A stretch of 64,000 nt of DNA from JAJTHJ01 sp046316025. GTDB lineage: Bacteria; Pseudomonadota; Gammaproteobacteria; Burkholderiales; Burkholderiaceae_F. Positions 57,847 through 64,000 of this stretch are shown in pieces (positions within the stretch are counted from its first letter, which is position 1; each line of letters starts with the position of its first letter). The notes beneath the pieces were generated by a model, which was not told where the DNA came from, made no database searches, and was given only the letters and a program-made list of their open reading frames with translations. The translations under genes and the position numbers were made by a program. Location: the NCBI GenBank assembly GCA_046316025.1, contig JBKCXU010000146.1, positions 1-64,000 on the forward strand. The letters are read 5' to 3'.

Positions 57847-58261
57847 GGTGTCTCCTTTGGTGGACGGTCGACGACGGCAATTCACTGTCGGCAAATACCG
57901 CAGCTGGCAGGCAATTCGAACCCTGGGCGCTGCAAGTTACGGGGGACCGATCTCTTTCCTCAACAACACGCAAGGGCGGGACACCTTGGGACAATGCGAT
58001 TCCGCGCCGCTGACGGGCGCTCAGGCCGCGACCGGCGCTTTGCACGTTGTCGCCACGGCGTCGTTCCGGCGGTTGAGAAAACCGAAGCAGCTCACGACGC
58101 CAACGACTTGGACGAACTACACACGTCCCAACCTGCGCGTAGCTTCGCTTGAGCGCCTGGCGTGACCGCGTTGGACGCCAGCGCGGCGCGACGGCAAACT
58201 CGAACGCGGCTTGCTTGACGGCCGTGAGCAGCGCACCGCTGCGTCGAGTCACAGCCGGCAC
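57847..58261. other. 415-bp intergenic stretch
   Basis: No convincing gene, RNA or repeat was found. It lies upstream of the spondin pair and downstream of the PhnC-like ATPase gene, all on the minus strand, so it should contain the spondin promoter; I could not pick out a clear -35/-10 pair. Confidence 0.4.
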
Positions 58262-59104
58262 TCAAACGGGCGGCGTCGGTGCTACATAAAGCGCGGCCAG
58301 CGCGCGCTCGTCGAGCGCGGCGGGCGCGAGTGGGCCGCTGAGGCGGCCGGCCGCGAGGCCGAGCACGCGGTCGGCATACTGTCGAGCCCACTCCGGCTGA
58401 TGCAGGCTGCACAGCACCGCCAGGCCATCGTCGGCCAACGCACGCAGAATATCGAGTACGCGCACCGCGTTAGCCGGGTCGAGGCTCGCCACCGGCTCGT
58501 CGGCGAGCAGCGCGCGCGGTTGCTGCGCTAAGGCGCGGGCGATTGCCACCCGCTGCTGCTCGCCGCCGGACAGGCGGTCGGTGCGTTCTTCGGCCCGTTC
58601 GAGCAGGCCCACGCGCGCCAGCGCCGTCAGCGCGGCGCGCCAATCCTCCTCGCGGAAGCGCCGCGCCAGCCCGCGCCAACGCGGCACGTGGCCCAGCCGG
58701 CCGCCGAGCACGTTGTCGATCGCGGTCAAGCGTCCGATCAGCCGCGGCCGCTGAAACACGATCGCCACCGAGGTGTCGCCCCGGTGGTGGCGCGTGGCGG
58801 AATGGCCGGTCCGCTCGATGCGGCCGGCATCGGGGACTTCCAGCCCCGCGAGGAGGCGCAGTAGCGTAGTCTTGCCGGCACCGCTGGCCCCCAGCAAAGC
58901 GACGAACTCGCCCGCGCGCAGCGTCAGACTTATGTCGAAGACACCGCGCTGCGCCGTGCCATGACCATACCGGCGCGACACGGCGCGGGCGCCGAGCACG
59001 ACGCTCAGCGGAAGTTGCGCCGCACCCGACGCTTCGATCCGAGCGCGTGGGGACAAGACACCGCCGGGGTCGTCCAGCGCCGCTCGGCTCGCGGGGGCGC
59101 TCAT
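58262..59104 (-). CDS. PhnC-like ABC transporter ATPase
   Basis: A 280-residue ABC ATPase with Walker A GASGAGKTTLLR, Q-loop IVFQRPRLIGRL, signature LSGGEQQRVAIARAL, Walker B ALLADEPVASLDP and H-loop SLHQPEWARQYADR. The layout resembles PhnC of phosphonate/phosphite importers. The N-terminal 35 residues are an unusual Pro/Ala-rich extension. Last gene of the operon, overlapping the permease by 4 bp. Confidence 0.88.
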   Translation of the reverse strand: MSAPASRAALDDPGGVLSPRARIEASGAAQLPLSVVLGARAVSRRYGHGTAQRGVFDISLTLRAGEFVALLGASGAGKTTLLRLLAGLEVPDAGRIERTGHSATRHHRGDTSVAIVFQRPRLIGRLTAIDNVLGGRLGHVPRWRGLARRFREEDWRAALTALARVGLLERAEERTDRLSGGEQQRVAIARALAQQPRALLADEPVASLDPANAVRVLDILRALADDGLAVLCSLHQPEWARQYADRVLGLAAGRLSGPLAPAALDERALAALYVAPTPPV

Positions 59105-59928
59105 GCCAAGCGCCGGCGCAGCCAGCCGCTGACGGTGTCGATCGCGGTGACGGCCACCAGAATCACCGCGAGAAGGGTCGCCAGCCGGGCGAAGTCGAGC
59201 AGGTCCATGCTGTTCTTCAGTTCCTGGCCGATGCCGCCGGCGCCGACCACGCCGAGCACGGTCGACGCTCGCACGTTGAACTCGAACAAGTACAGCGCCT
59301 GCGACGCCCAGGCCGGCGCCAGCTCGGGCAGCAGCGCGTAGCGAAACGCGACCACGCGACCGGCGCCGGCGGCCTCCAGCGCCTCGGCGTTTTCCAGCGG
59401 CAGGGTTTCGATCTGTTCGGAGAAGAGCTTGGCCGCGCTGCCCCAGGTGTGCAGCGCCACGCCGAGCATGCCGGCAAACGGCCCCAGCCCGACTGCGGCG
59501 ACGAGGATCAGCGCGAACACGAAGCTGTCGGTGCCGCGGAATGCGTTGAGCACCCAGCGCAGCGGTACGCGCCCCACCCCCAGCGGCGAGACGCCACGTG
59601 CCGCCAGGAACGCTGCCGGCACCGCCGCCAGCACGGCCAGCAGTGTGCCGAGAAAAGCGATGGCCACCGTTTCTCCCATCCGCTGGATGAAGATCGGTAA
59701 CTCGGCGGTGGCCGGCGGCCAGGCCTGCGCCAACCAATGGCCAACCTTGGGCAGCCCGGTGGCGAGGCGACCCACATCCACACCGGCGAGCCGCCAACTG
59801 ACCGCGACCAGCACGAGCAAGACCGCCGCGGCCGCCCAGCGCAGCACGCGCCCGCCGGTCCAGCGGCGCCGCTGCGCGCGCTGAGCAGCAAGCGCAGCCT
59901 CGAGCAGCGCGCGGTCGACCGCCGACAC
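59101..59928 (-). CDS. PhnE-like ABC transporter permease
   Basis: A 275-residue permease with six helices and the PhnE-type end: ALEAAGAGRVVAFRYALLPELAP (EAA loop), FEFNVRASTVLGVVGAGGIGQEL and AVILVAVTAIDTVSGWLRRRL. It pairs with the PhnC-like ATPase and PhnD-like binding protein. Confidence 0.9.
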   Translation of the reverse strand: MSAVDRALLEAALAAQRAQRRRWTGGRVLRWAAAAVLLVLVAVSWRLAGVDVGRLATGLPKVGHWLAQAWPPATAELPIFIQRMGETVAIAFLGTLLAVLAAVPAAFLAARGVSPLGVGRVPLRWVLNAFRGTDSFVFALILVAAVGLGPFAGMLGVALHTWGSAAKLFSEQIETLPLENAEALEAAGAGRVVAFRYALLPELAPAWASQALYLFEFNVRASTVLGVVGAGGIGQELKNSMDLLDFARLATLLAVILVAVTAIDTVSGWLRRRLA

Positions 59929-60801
59929 TCAGGCCTTCTTTAGCCGGCCCAGCAGCCGGCCGGCGTCGACGATCTGCCGGTAGCTCGCGTGCGTGGCGGC
60001 CACGAATCCGGTGTAGCGCGGCGGCAGCAGGGTCTTGGCCTGCTCCTCGGCAATCGCCAGCATCGCCTGTTGCGCGCGCTGCGTGAGCGCGGGCGGAAAG
60101 TCCTTGGCCACGGCGATCGCGTCGTTGGGCAGCGGCGCGGATTGCCACACGACCTGCGTGCCGTCGGGCTTGAGCCGGCCGCCGGCGATCATCGCGTTGC
60201 GGCTGCGGTCGAAGTCGGTGGCGAGATCGACCTGCCCGGCCTGCGCCGCGATCTCGTTGGCCGGGTGCGCGGCGCCCTCGCTGTACTTCCAGAACTCGCG
60301 CGGGTCGATCTTCCACACTGCGCGGGCGTAGTAGTGCGGAATCAGCCAGCCGGAGGTGGAGCCGACGTCGGCAAACGAGATCGACCGGCCGCGCGTGTCG
60401 TCGGGAAAGCGCGCCACTTTAAGTTCCGGCCGCGCCACGACGATGGCGTGGTAGGTCGGCTTGCCGTCGTACTCGACGGTGGCGATCGCCTGGCAGCCGG
60501 AGGCAGCGTTGGCGAGCACGTAGCCCCAGGGGCCCATCCAGGCCAGATCGAGGTTGCCCGAGCCCATCGCCACCGCCAACCCGGCCCAGTCGGTGGTGAC
60601 CGCGAGTTCGTGCCTGGCGGCGCCGAGTTCCCTGGCCAGATGGGCAAAGAACGGTGTGTAGGTCTTGCGCGTGTCCTCGGCGGTCGGCAGGAACGGGCCG
60701 ACGCCGAAGCGCAGCGTGCGCGCCTGCGCGCGGACGATGAAGGGCACTGCGAGCGCGGCGCCGAAGGTTGCAGTGGTGCGCAGGAAGCGGCGACGGAACA
60801 C
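59929..60801 (-). CDS. PhnD-like periplasmic binding protein
   Basis: A 290-residue binding protein starting at a GTG with a Tat-like signal (RRRFLRTTATFGAALAVPFIV). Family traits are LRFGVGPFLPTAEDTRKTYTPF, DLAWMGPWGYVLANA, SISFADVGSTSGWLIP and PADFDRSRN-like DLATDFDRSRNAM. The family binds phosphonates, phosphite, phosphate esters or similar oxyanions. No phosphonate catabolic genes are present, so the ligand is open. No strong ribosome site; the start is set by the signal. Confidence 0.87.
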   Translation of the reverse strand: MFRRRFLRTTATFGAALAVPFIVRAQARTLRFGVGPFLPTAEDTRKTYTPFFAHLARELGAARHELAVTTDWAGLAVAMGSGNLDLAWMGPWGYVLANAASGCQAIATVEYDGKPTYHAIVVARPELKVARFPDDTRGRSISFADVGSTSGWLIPHYYARAVWKIDPREFWKYSEGAAHPANEIAAQAGQVDLATDFDRSRNAMIAGGRLKPDGTQVVWQSAPLPNDAIAVAKDFPPALTQRAQQAMLAIAEEQAKTLLPPRYTGFVAATHASYRQIVDAGRLLGRLKKA

Positions 60802-60893
60802 AGGGCGTCTTTCGACGGAAGGTGGATGGGAGCGCAAGGAAGTTCGACCGTGCGGCGCGGCGGTTACCGCCCAAGCCCCGCGCGGCCGCGAGT

Positions 60894-62105
60894 TCAGGGG
60901 CGCGGCACCCAGACGAGTTGGCCGTCTTCGAGCAACGCGGCAACGCCGGCGCGACCGTCGCGCGCGAGCGGGCGCGTGGCCACCGCGGCGGCGGGCAAGG
61001 CGGCCTGCGCGGCGAGCGTGCCGCCGCCGTAGAAGCGCAACGCACGGCGGTCCTGCGTGGGCACGGCCAGCGCATCGCCGACCCACAGGGCCAGGCTCAG
61101 TTCGCGCGCGCCGATGGTGTGCGCGGTCACGCCGTCGGCAATCCGCTGCGCGGCGAGTTGGCCGCCGTCGGCGCGATAGTCGTGCAGCACGCCACCGATA
61201 TGCGGGGTGTGCACGGCGGCGATGCGGCGGCCGTCGGTGGCCGGGCTCAACCAGCGGTTGCGCTGGCCGATCGGCGGGCCGAGGGCCAGCAGCGCCAGCG
61301 CATCGCGCCGCTGCGCATCGGCGGCCACCACCGCCAGTTGCGCGCCCTGCGGGCCGGCGCGCATGGTGAGCAGCGCGGCGCGGCCCTGCCAGTCGAGCGG
61401 GCGCGGCGCAAAGTCTTCCAGCACATAAGGCGCTTGCAGCGTGAGCGTGCGGATCGGCGTAAGCGCATGGCGCTCCAGATACAGCACGCGGGTGGCTTCG
61501 ACCGCATCGCCCAGCACGCCATGCGTATAGCGCTGCGCGTCGGGGCCGGCCAGCACGGCGATGTGCCCGCCGCCGGCCGCGGCCAACGGCGCGTCGAAGT
61601 CGATCTGCACCGGCTGCGCGTCGGGCAACACCGGGTCGGCGGCGCGGTCGGTCTCGCGCCAGCCGGCGCCGGTCGGCTCCAGCCGCACCAGGCGCCCGCA
61701 CTCCTCGTCTTGCGCCGCCACAGCAATGATCCCGGCCGGCAGCACGACAAAGCCGGCGTGCGGCGCCAGCATCGGGCCGGCGGCCACGCTGGCGCGACCG
61801 CCCTCGACCACCCACAGGCCGCCGGCTTGCGCGCGGCCCGCCACGCGGCCGCCGCCCACCGCCAGCGGCGCCCGCGCATCGACCCCGCTGCCGAGCGTGC
61901 GCCAGCCGCCGGTCGCGAGCGCGAGCACGGTACCGTCGCGCGCCACGCCGAGCAGTTCGCCTCGCTCGCCGACGGCGATCTGCGCCAGCGGCCGCGGCGC
62001 GGCGAGCGGCTGCGCCGCGGGCGTACGCTGCGCGCGCACGGCGCCCGCCCCGAGCAGCGGTGCCGCCAGCAGGGTCCGCAGCACGGCGCGGCGCCGCAGG
62101 CTCAA
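60894..62105 (-). CDS. Exported beta-propeller-like protein of unknown function
   Basis: A 403-residue protein, probably started at a TTG that overlaps the previous stop (TTGA) because the Tat-like signal SLRRRAVLRTLLAAPLLGAG follows directly. The rest shows repeated short blade-like segments (VGERGELLGVARDGTVLAL, GGLWVVEGGR, RRIAAVHTPHIGGVLHDYRADG) suggesting a seven-bladed propeller. I recognise no enzyme family. It lies between the peroxiredoxin-like gene and the PhnD gene. Confidence 0.65.
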   Translation of the reverse strand: MSLRRRAVLRTLLAAPLLGAGAVRAQRTPAAQPLAAPRPLAQIAVGERGELLGVARDGTVLALATGGWRTLGSGVDARAPLAVGGGRVAGRAQAGGLWVVEGGRASVAAGPMLAPHAGFVVLPAGIIAVAAQDEECGRLVRLEPTGAGWRETDRAADPVLPDAQPVQIDFDAPLAAAGGGHIAVLAGPDAQRYTHGVLGDAVEATRVLYLERHALTPIRTLTLQAPYVLEDFAPRPLDWQGRAALLTMRAGPQGAQLAVVAADAQRRDALALLALGPPIGQRNRWLSPATDGRRIAAVHTPHIGGVLHDYRADGGQLAAQRIADGVTAHTIGARELSLALWVGDALAVPTQDRRALRFYGGGTLAAQAALPAAAVATRPLARDGRAGVAALLEDGQLVWVPRP

Positions 62106-62629
62106 GCCTCGCCCCGCGCCGGGTAGTCGTTCTTCAGCACGAAGTCGAGCGCCGGCAGCAGGTCGGCGATGTGCGGGCGCGCAAACGGCATGCTCTGCAC
62201 GGCCGAGAAGTACAGCGTGCCGTCGCCGCGCACGAGAAACAGGCCCGGCTCGGCAAACTGCGCCGGCTCGACCACGCCGCTGGAGGTCGCGCCGCGACTG
62301 GTGGAGATAAACAAGCCCCAGCGGCGTGCCTCGCCGATGGAAAGCCCGTAGCCCAGCGGCAGCGCGTCCAGCTTCCACTCGCGCGCCGCCTGCGCGGCGC
62401 GCTCGAGTTCGTCGGTGCTGATGGCCACGGCCTCGACGCCACGCTGCGCCAGGTCCGGCAACAGGCGATTGAGCTCGGCCAGATAAGGTCGACAGATCGG
62501 GCAATGCAGGCCGCGATAGAACACGATCAGCGTGAAATGGGCGGGCCGGCAGTCGGCCAGCACCCAGCGGCCGTGGGCCACGGTTTCAACCGCCAGCGGC
62601 GGCACGGGTTGACGAGGCAGCAGAGACAT
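62102..62629 (-). CDS. Peroxiredoxin-like (AhpC/TSA) thiol protein
   Basis: A 175-residue thioredoxin-fold protein: TLIVFYRGLHCPICRPYLAELN carries a CxxC in place of the single peroxidatic Cys of classical AhpC, then VEAVAISTDELE and GLFLVRGDGTLYF. It belongs to the peroxiredoxin-like redoxin family. AGGAG precedes the ATG. First gene of the operon that continues with the propeller protein and the ABC transporter. Confidence 0.88.
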   Translation of the reverse strand: MSLLPRQPVPPLAVETVAHGRWVLADCRPAHFTLIVFYRGLHCPICRPYLAELNRLLPDLAQRGVEAVAISTDELERAAQAAREWKLDALPLGYGLSIGEARRWGLFISTSRGATSSGVVEPAQFAEPGLFLVRGDGTLYFSAVQSMPFARPHIADLLPALDFVLKNDYPARGEA

Positions 62630-62682
62630 GGCGCTCCTAGGCGACGATTTGACCCGTCTTGGTCGCCGCAGCCGCTGCCGGC

Positions 62683-63030
62683 TTACAACGCGCGGCGCAA
62701 CAGAAAGCCGAAGTCCTCGCCCGCGGCGACTTCCCGCGGCTCCCGCCCGTGGCGGAAGATGCGGCACGGTGCCTCACCCAGTAGCCGGATGCCGCCGTCG
62801 TCCACCGCGAAGCCCGTGCCTTCGCGCAGGCCGACCACCCACACGTCGGGGTGCAGCACGCCGTATTCGACGATGCGCCCTTCGCGCGTCTCGCCCTTGA
62901 AGCCGGGCGGGTTGCCGTGCAGGTAGTGCGGGTTGATCTGGAACGGCACCAGCCCCAGCGCGTCGAAGCCGCCGGGGTCGCAGATCGGCATGTCGTTGGT
63001 GGTCATGATGGTCGGGCAGGCGAGGTTGGA
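62683..63030 (-). pseudogene. pepE: Peptidase E (PepE) C-terminal fragment
   Basis: About 115 residues match the C-terminal half of alpha-aspartyl dipeptidase PepE: NLACPTIMTTNDMPICDPGG, LVPFQINPHYLHGNPPGF, GETREGRIVEYG, VVGLREGTGFAV. The catalytic Ser region (GxSAG) should lie further upstream and is replaced by an IS3 element from about 63029. A start at 63006 would produce only a non-catalytic fragment. Confidence 0.87.
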
Positions 63031-63655
63031 CCTTGCCCCCGAAAGACGTATCCCTTGCTGAATGGTTCAATTTGAGCAAGGAGGTCGGAAATGACGAAGA
63101 CGAGGGCACGGTACACGCTGGAATTCAAGCAGGAGGCCGTGCGGCTGGTCGAAGGCGGGCAGACCATCGCGGCGGCGGCATGAACGTTGGGCGTGCTAGA
63201 GCAGACGCTGTTTAACTGGGTCAAGGCGCAGCGGGCCGGCAAACTCACGGGCGCCGACCGCAAGGTCGTCAGCGCCGAGCAGATGGAGATCAGCCGGCAC
63301 GATCTGCCGGTGGCGCCTAACCTGCTGGAGCGCAAGTTCGAGGTGGCGGCACCCGACCGGGTCTGGGCGGGCGACATCACGTACATCGCCACCGACGAGG
63401 GTTGGTTGTTCCTGGCGATGGTGCTCGATCTGTTCAGCCGCCAGGTGATCGGCTGGAGTCTGCGTCCGGACATGCGGCGCGAGCTGGTCGTGGACGCGCT
63501 GCGGATGGCCTGGTTCAGGCGCCATCCGAGTCCCGCGGCGGGGCTGATCTTCCACAGCGACCGGGGCAGCCAGTACGCCAGCCAGGACTTCCGGGACGTG
63601 TTGGCCGGCTACGGCATCGCAGCGTCGATGAGCCGGCGCGGCAACTGCTGGGACA
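63029..63655 (+). mobile_element. IS3-family element, internally deleted and truncated
   Basis: The left end begins TGGACCTTGCCCCCGAAAG against pepE sequence. Inside, the start of orfA is joined to the DDE domain of orfB with the orfA/orfB junction deleted, and the right end is lost where the IS110 sequence begins. It cannot move by itself. Confidence 0.85.
63091..63655 (+). pseudogene. IS3-family transposase remnant
   Basis: One frame reads MTKTRARYTLEFKQEAVRLV, a stop at 63181, then LGVLEQTLFNWVKAQRAGKL and AEQMEISR (orfA HTH region), continuing directly into HDLPVAPNLLERKFEVAAPD, VWAGDITYIATDEGW and GLIFHSDRGSQYAS of orfB. Two catalytic aspartates are kept; the third residue (Glu) is lost because the sequence changes after SRRGNCWD. 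Confidence 0.87.
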
Positions 63656-63827
63656 CTCAATCTACGATTCGCTCGAGTGCTGTCTGCGGTCTGACCCGTG
63701 CTGGGACTGGCAGGATGCCTTTGCGTTGACCTGTCGGCCGCAAGGCAGCGCTCAACTCGGCAATGCCGAGCCTGCTGTGAGTGACCTGATAGGAGCTTTG
63801 TCCTGCACCGTGAGTGTCCTGTCCTTC

Positions 63828-63856
63828 GGCAAGGTTTGGCGACGCCAAACCTTGCC
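63828..63856 (+). promoter_or_regulatory. Strong hairpin just upstream of the IS110 transposase
   Basis: A perfect 13-bp inverted repeat (GGCAAGGTTTGGC / GCCAAACCTTGCC) with a 3-nt loop, 17 bp before the transposase ATG and next to the GAAGGAGA ribosome site. It may end the bridge RNA or limit transposase translation. Confidence 0.65.
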
Positions 63857-63873
63857 CTTCCGAAGGAGATCGC

Positions 63874-64000
63874 ATGGAACAGGTGAATACCCAATCAGAG
63901 GTCATTCTCGGGGTCGACACGCATCTTGACGTTCATGTCGGCGTCGTCATCGATGCGGTCGGACGCGTACAGGGGACGCTCGCGATTGCCACCAATCGCG
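63874..64000 (+). CDS. IS110-family transposase (partial, N-terminus)
   Basis: The first 42 residues are visible: MEQVNTQSEVILGVDTHLDV then HVGVVIDAVGRVQGTLAIAT. GVDTHLDVHVGVVID is the first RuvC-like DEDD strand with the catalytic Asp. GAAGGAGA precedes the ATG. The gene continues past the right edge. Confidence 0.9.
   Translation, partial: MEQVNTQSEVILGVDTHLDVHVGVVIDAVGRVQGTLAIATNR

Larger units (their letters stand above)
63656..64000 (+). mobile_element. Left part of an IS110-family element inserted in the IS3 remnant
   Basis: IS3 sequence stops at GGGACA and is followed by CTCAATCTACG, about 218 bp without a gene, then an IS110 transposase start. A CT dinucleotide at the junction (63656-63657) is like the core used by IS621-type IS110 elements. 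In this family the non-coding left end encodes the bridge RNA that guides target choice, so 63660-63825 is a candidate bridge RNA region. The right end is outside the window. Confidence 0.7.

Overview
The window is a high-GC stretch of a proteobacterial chromosome, most likely a facultative betaproteobacterium (Rhodocyclales/Burkholderiales-like). That placement rests on overall gene content and is inference; no rRNA or tRNA gene is present to anchor it. Most genes are tightly packed with ATGA-type overlaps.

Region 1 (1-9.4 kb) holds redox and metal genes: a partial HemN-like radical SAM protein, a VIT-family transporter, a small cytochrome c, a cytochrome b paired with an 11-haem membrane-anchored cytochrome c, a PCuAC copper chaperone, an LTXXQ protein, a beta-propeller lipoprotein and an EF-hand protein. 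Region 2 (6.7-26.3 kb) is a complete uptake [NiFe]-hydrogenase locus, read leftward: hupSLC, hupDFGHIJK, hypABFCDE, hypX and nikR. The small subunit has all six cysteines of the [4Fe-3S] proximal cluster of oxygen-tolerant hydrogenases. The two hup transcription units share an FNR-type box and a 21-bp dyad of identical architecture. A toxin-antitoxin pair, a lone HigA-like antitoxin, a small orphan gene and a palindromic repeat (inside hupJ) interrupt the locus.

Region 3 (26.3-45.2 kb) carries a peptide ABC transporter with an N-formylglutamate amidohydrolase, a GDT1 exporter, an SDR protein, a DEAD-box helicase, an arsenic operon (arsR-arsI-arsN2-arsC-acr3) with a promoter implying a leaderless message, bacterioferritin, a decayed MauG-like gene split by a small mobile repeat, an O-methyltransferase, a phosphoesterase and a ChaA antiporter. 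Region 4 (45.2-49.1 kb) is a decayed defence patch: a toxin-antitoxin locus with a frameshifted toxin and an MmeI-like restriction-modification gene with one frameshift and a repeat-derived insertion.

Region 5 (49.1-55.4 kb) is the most interesting: a compact RiPP gene cluster encoding a P450, a 68-residue precursor ending in Trp-Leu-Tyr-Asp, an MNIO (DUF692) enzyme, its partner protein with a PqqD-like end, a B12-type radical SAM enzyme and a methyltransferase. The enzyme set matches the aminopyruvatide-type pathway, but the precursor offers Trp-x-Tyr rather than two tyrosines. The precursor has its own consensus promoter and a hairpin behind it.

Region 6 (55.7-64 kb) has ecotin, two spondin-domain proteins, a PhnCDE-like transporter operon led by a peroxiredoxin-like gene, and a nest of mobile DNA: a pepE fragment cut by an internally deleted IS3 element, itself cut by the left end of an IS110 element that may encode a bridge RNA. 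Two families of small palindromic repeats occur through the right two thirds of the window, sometimes inside genes.
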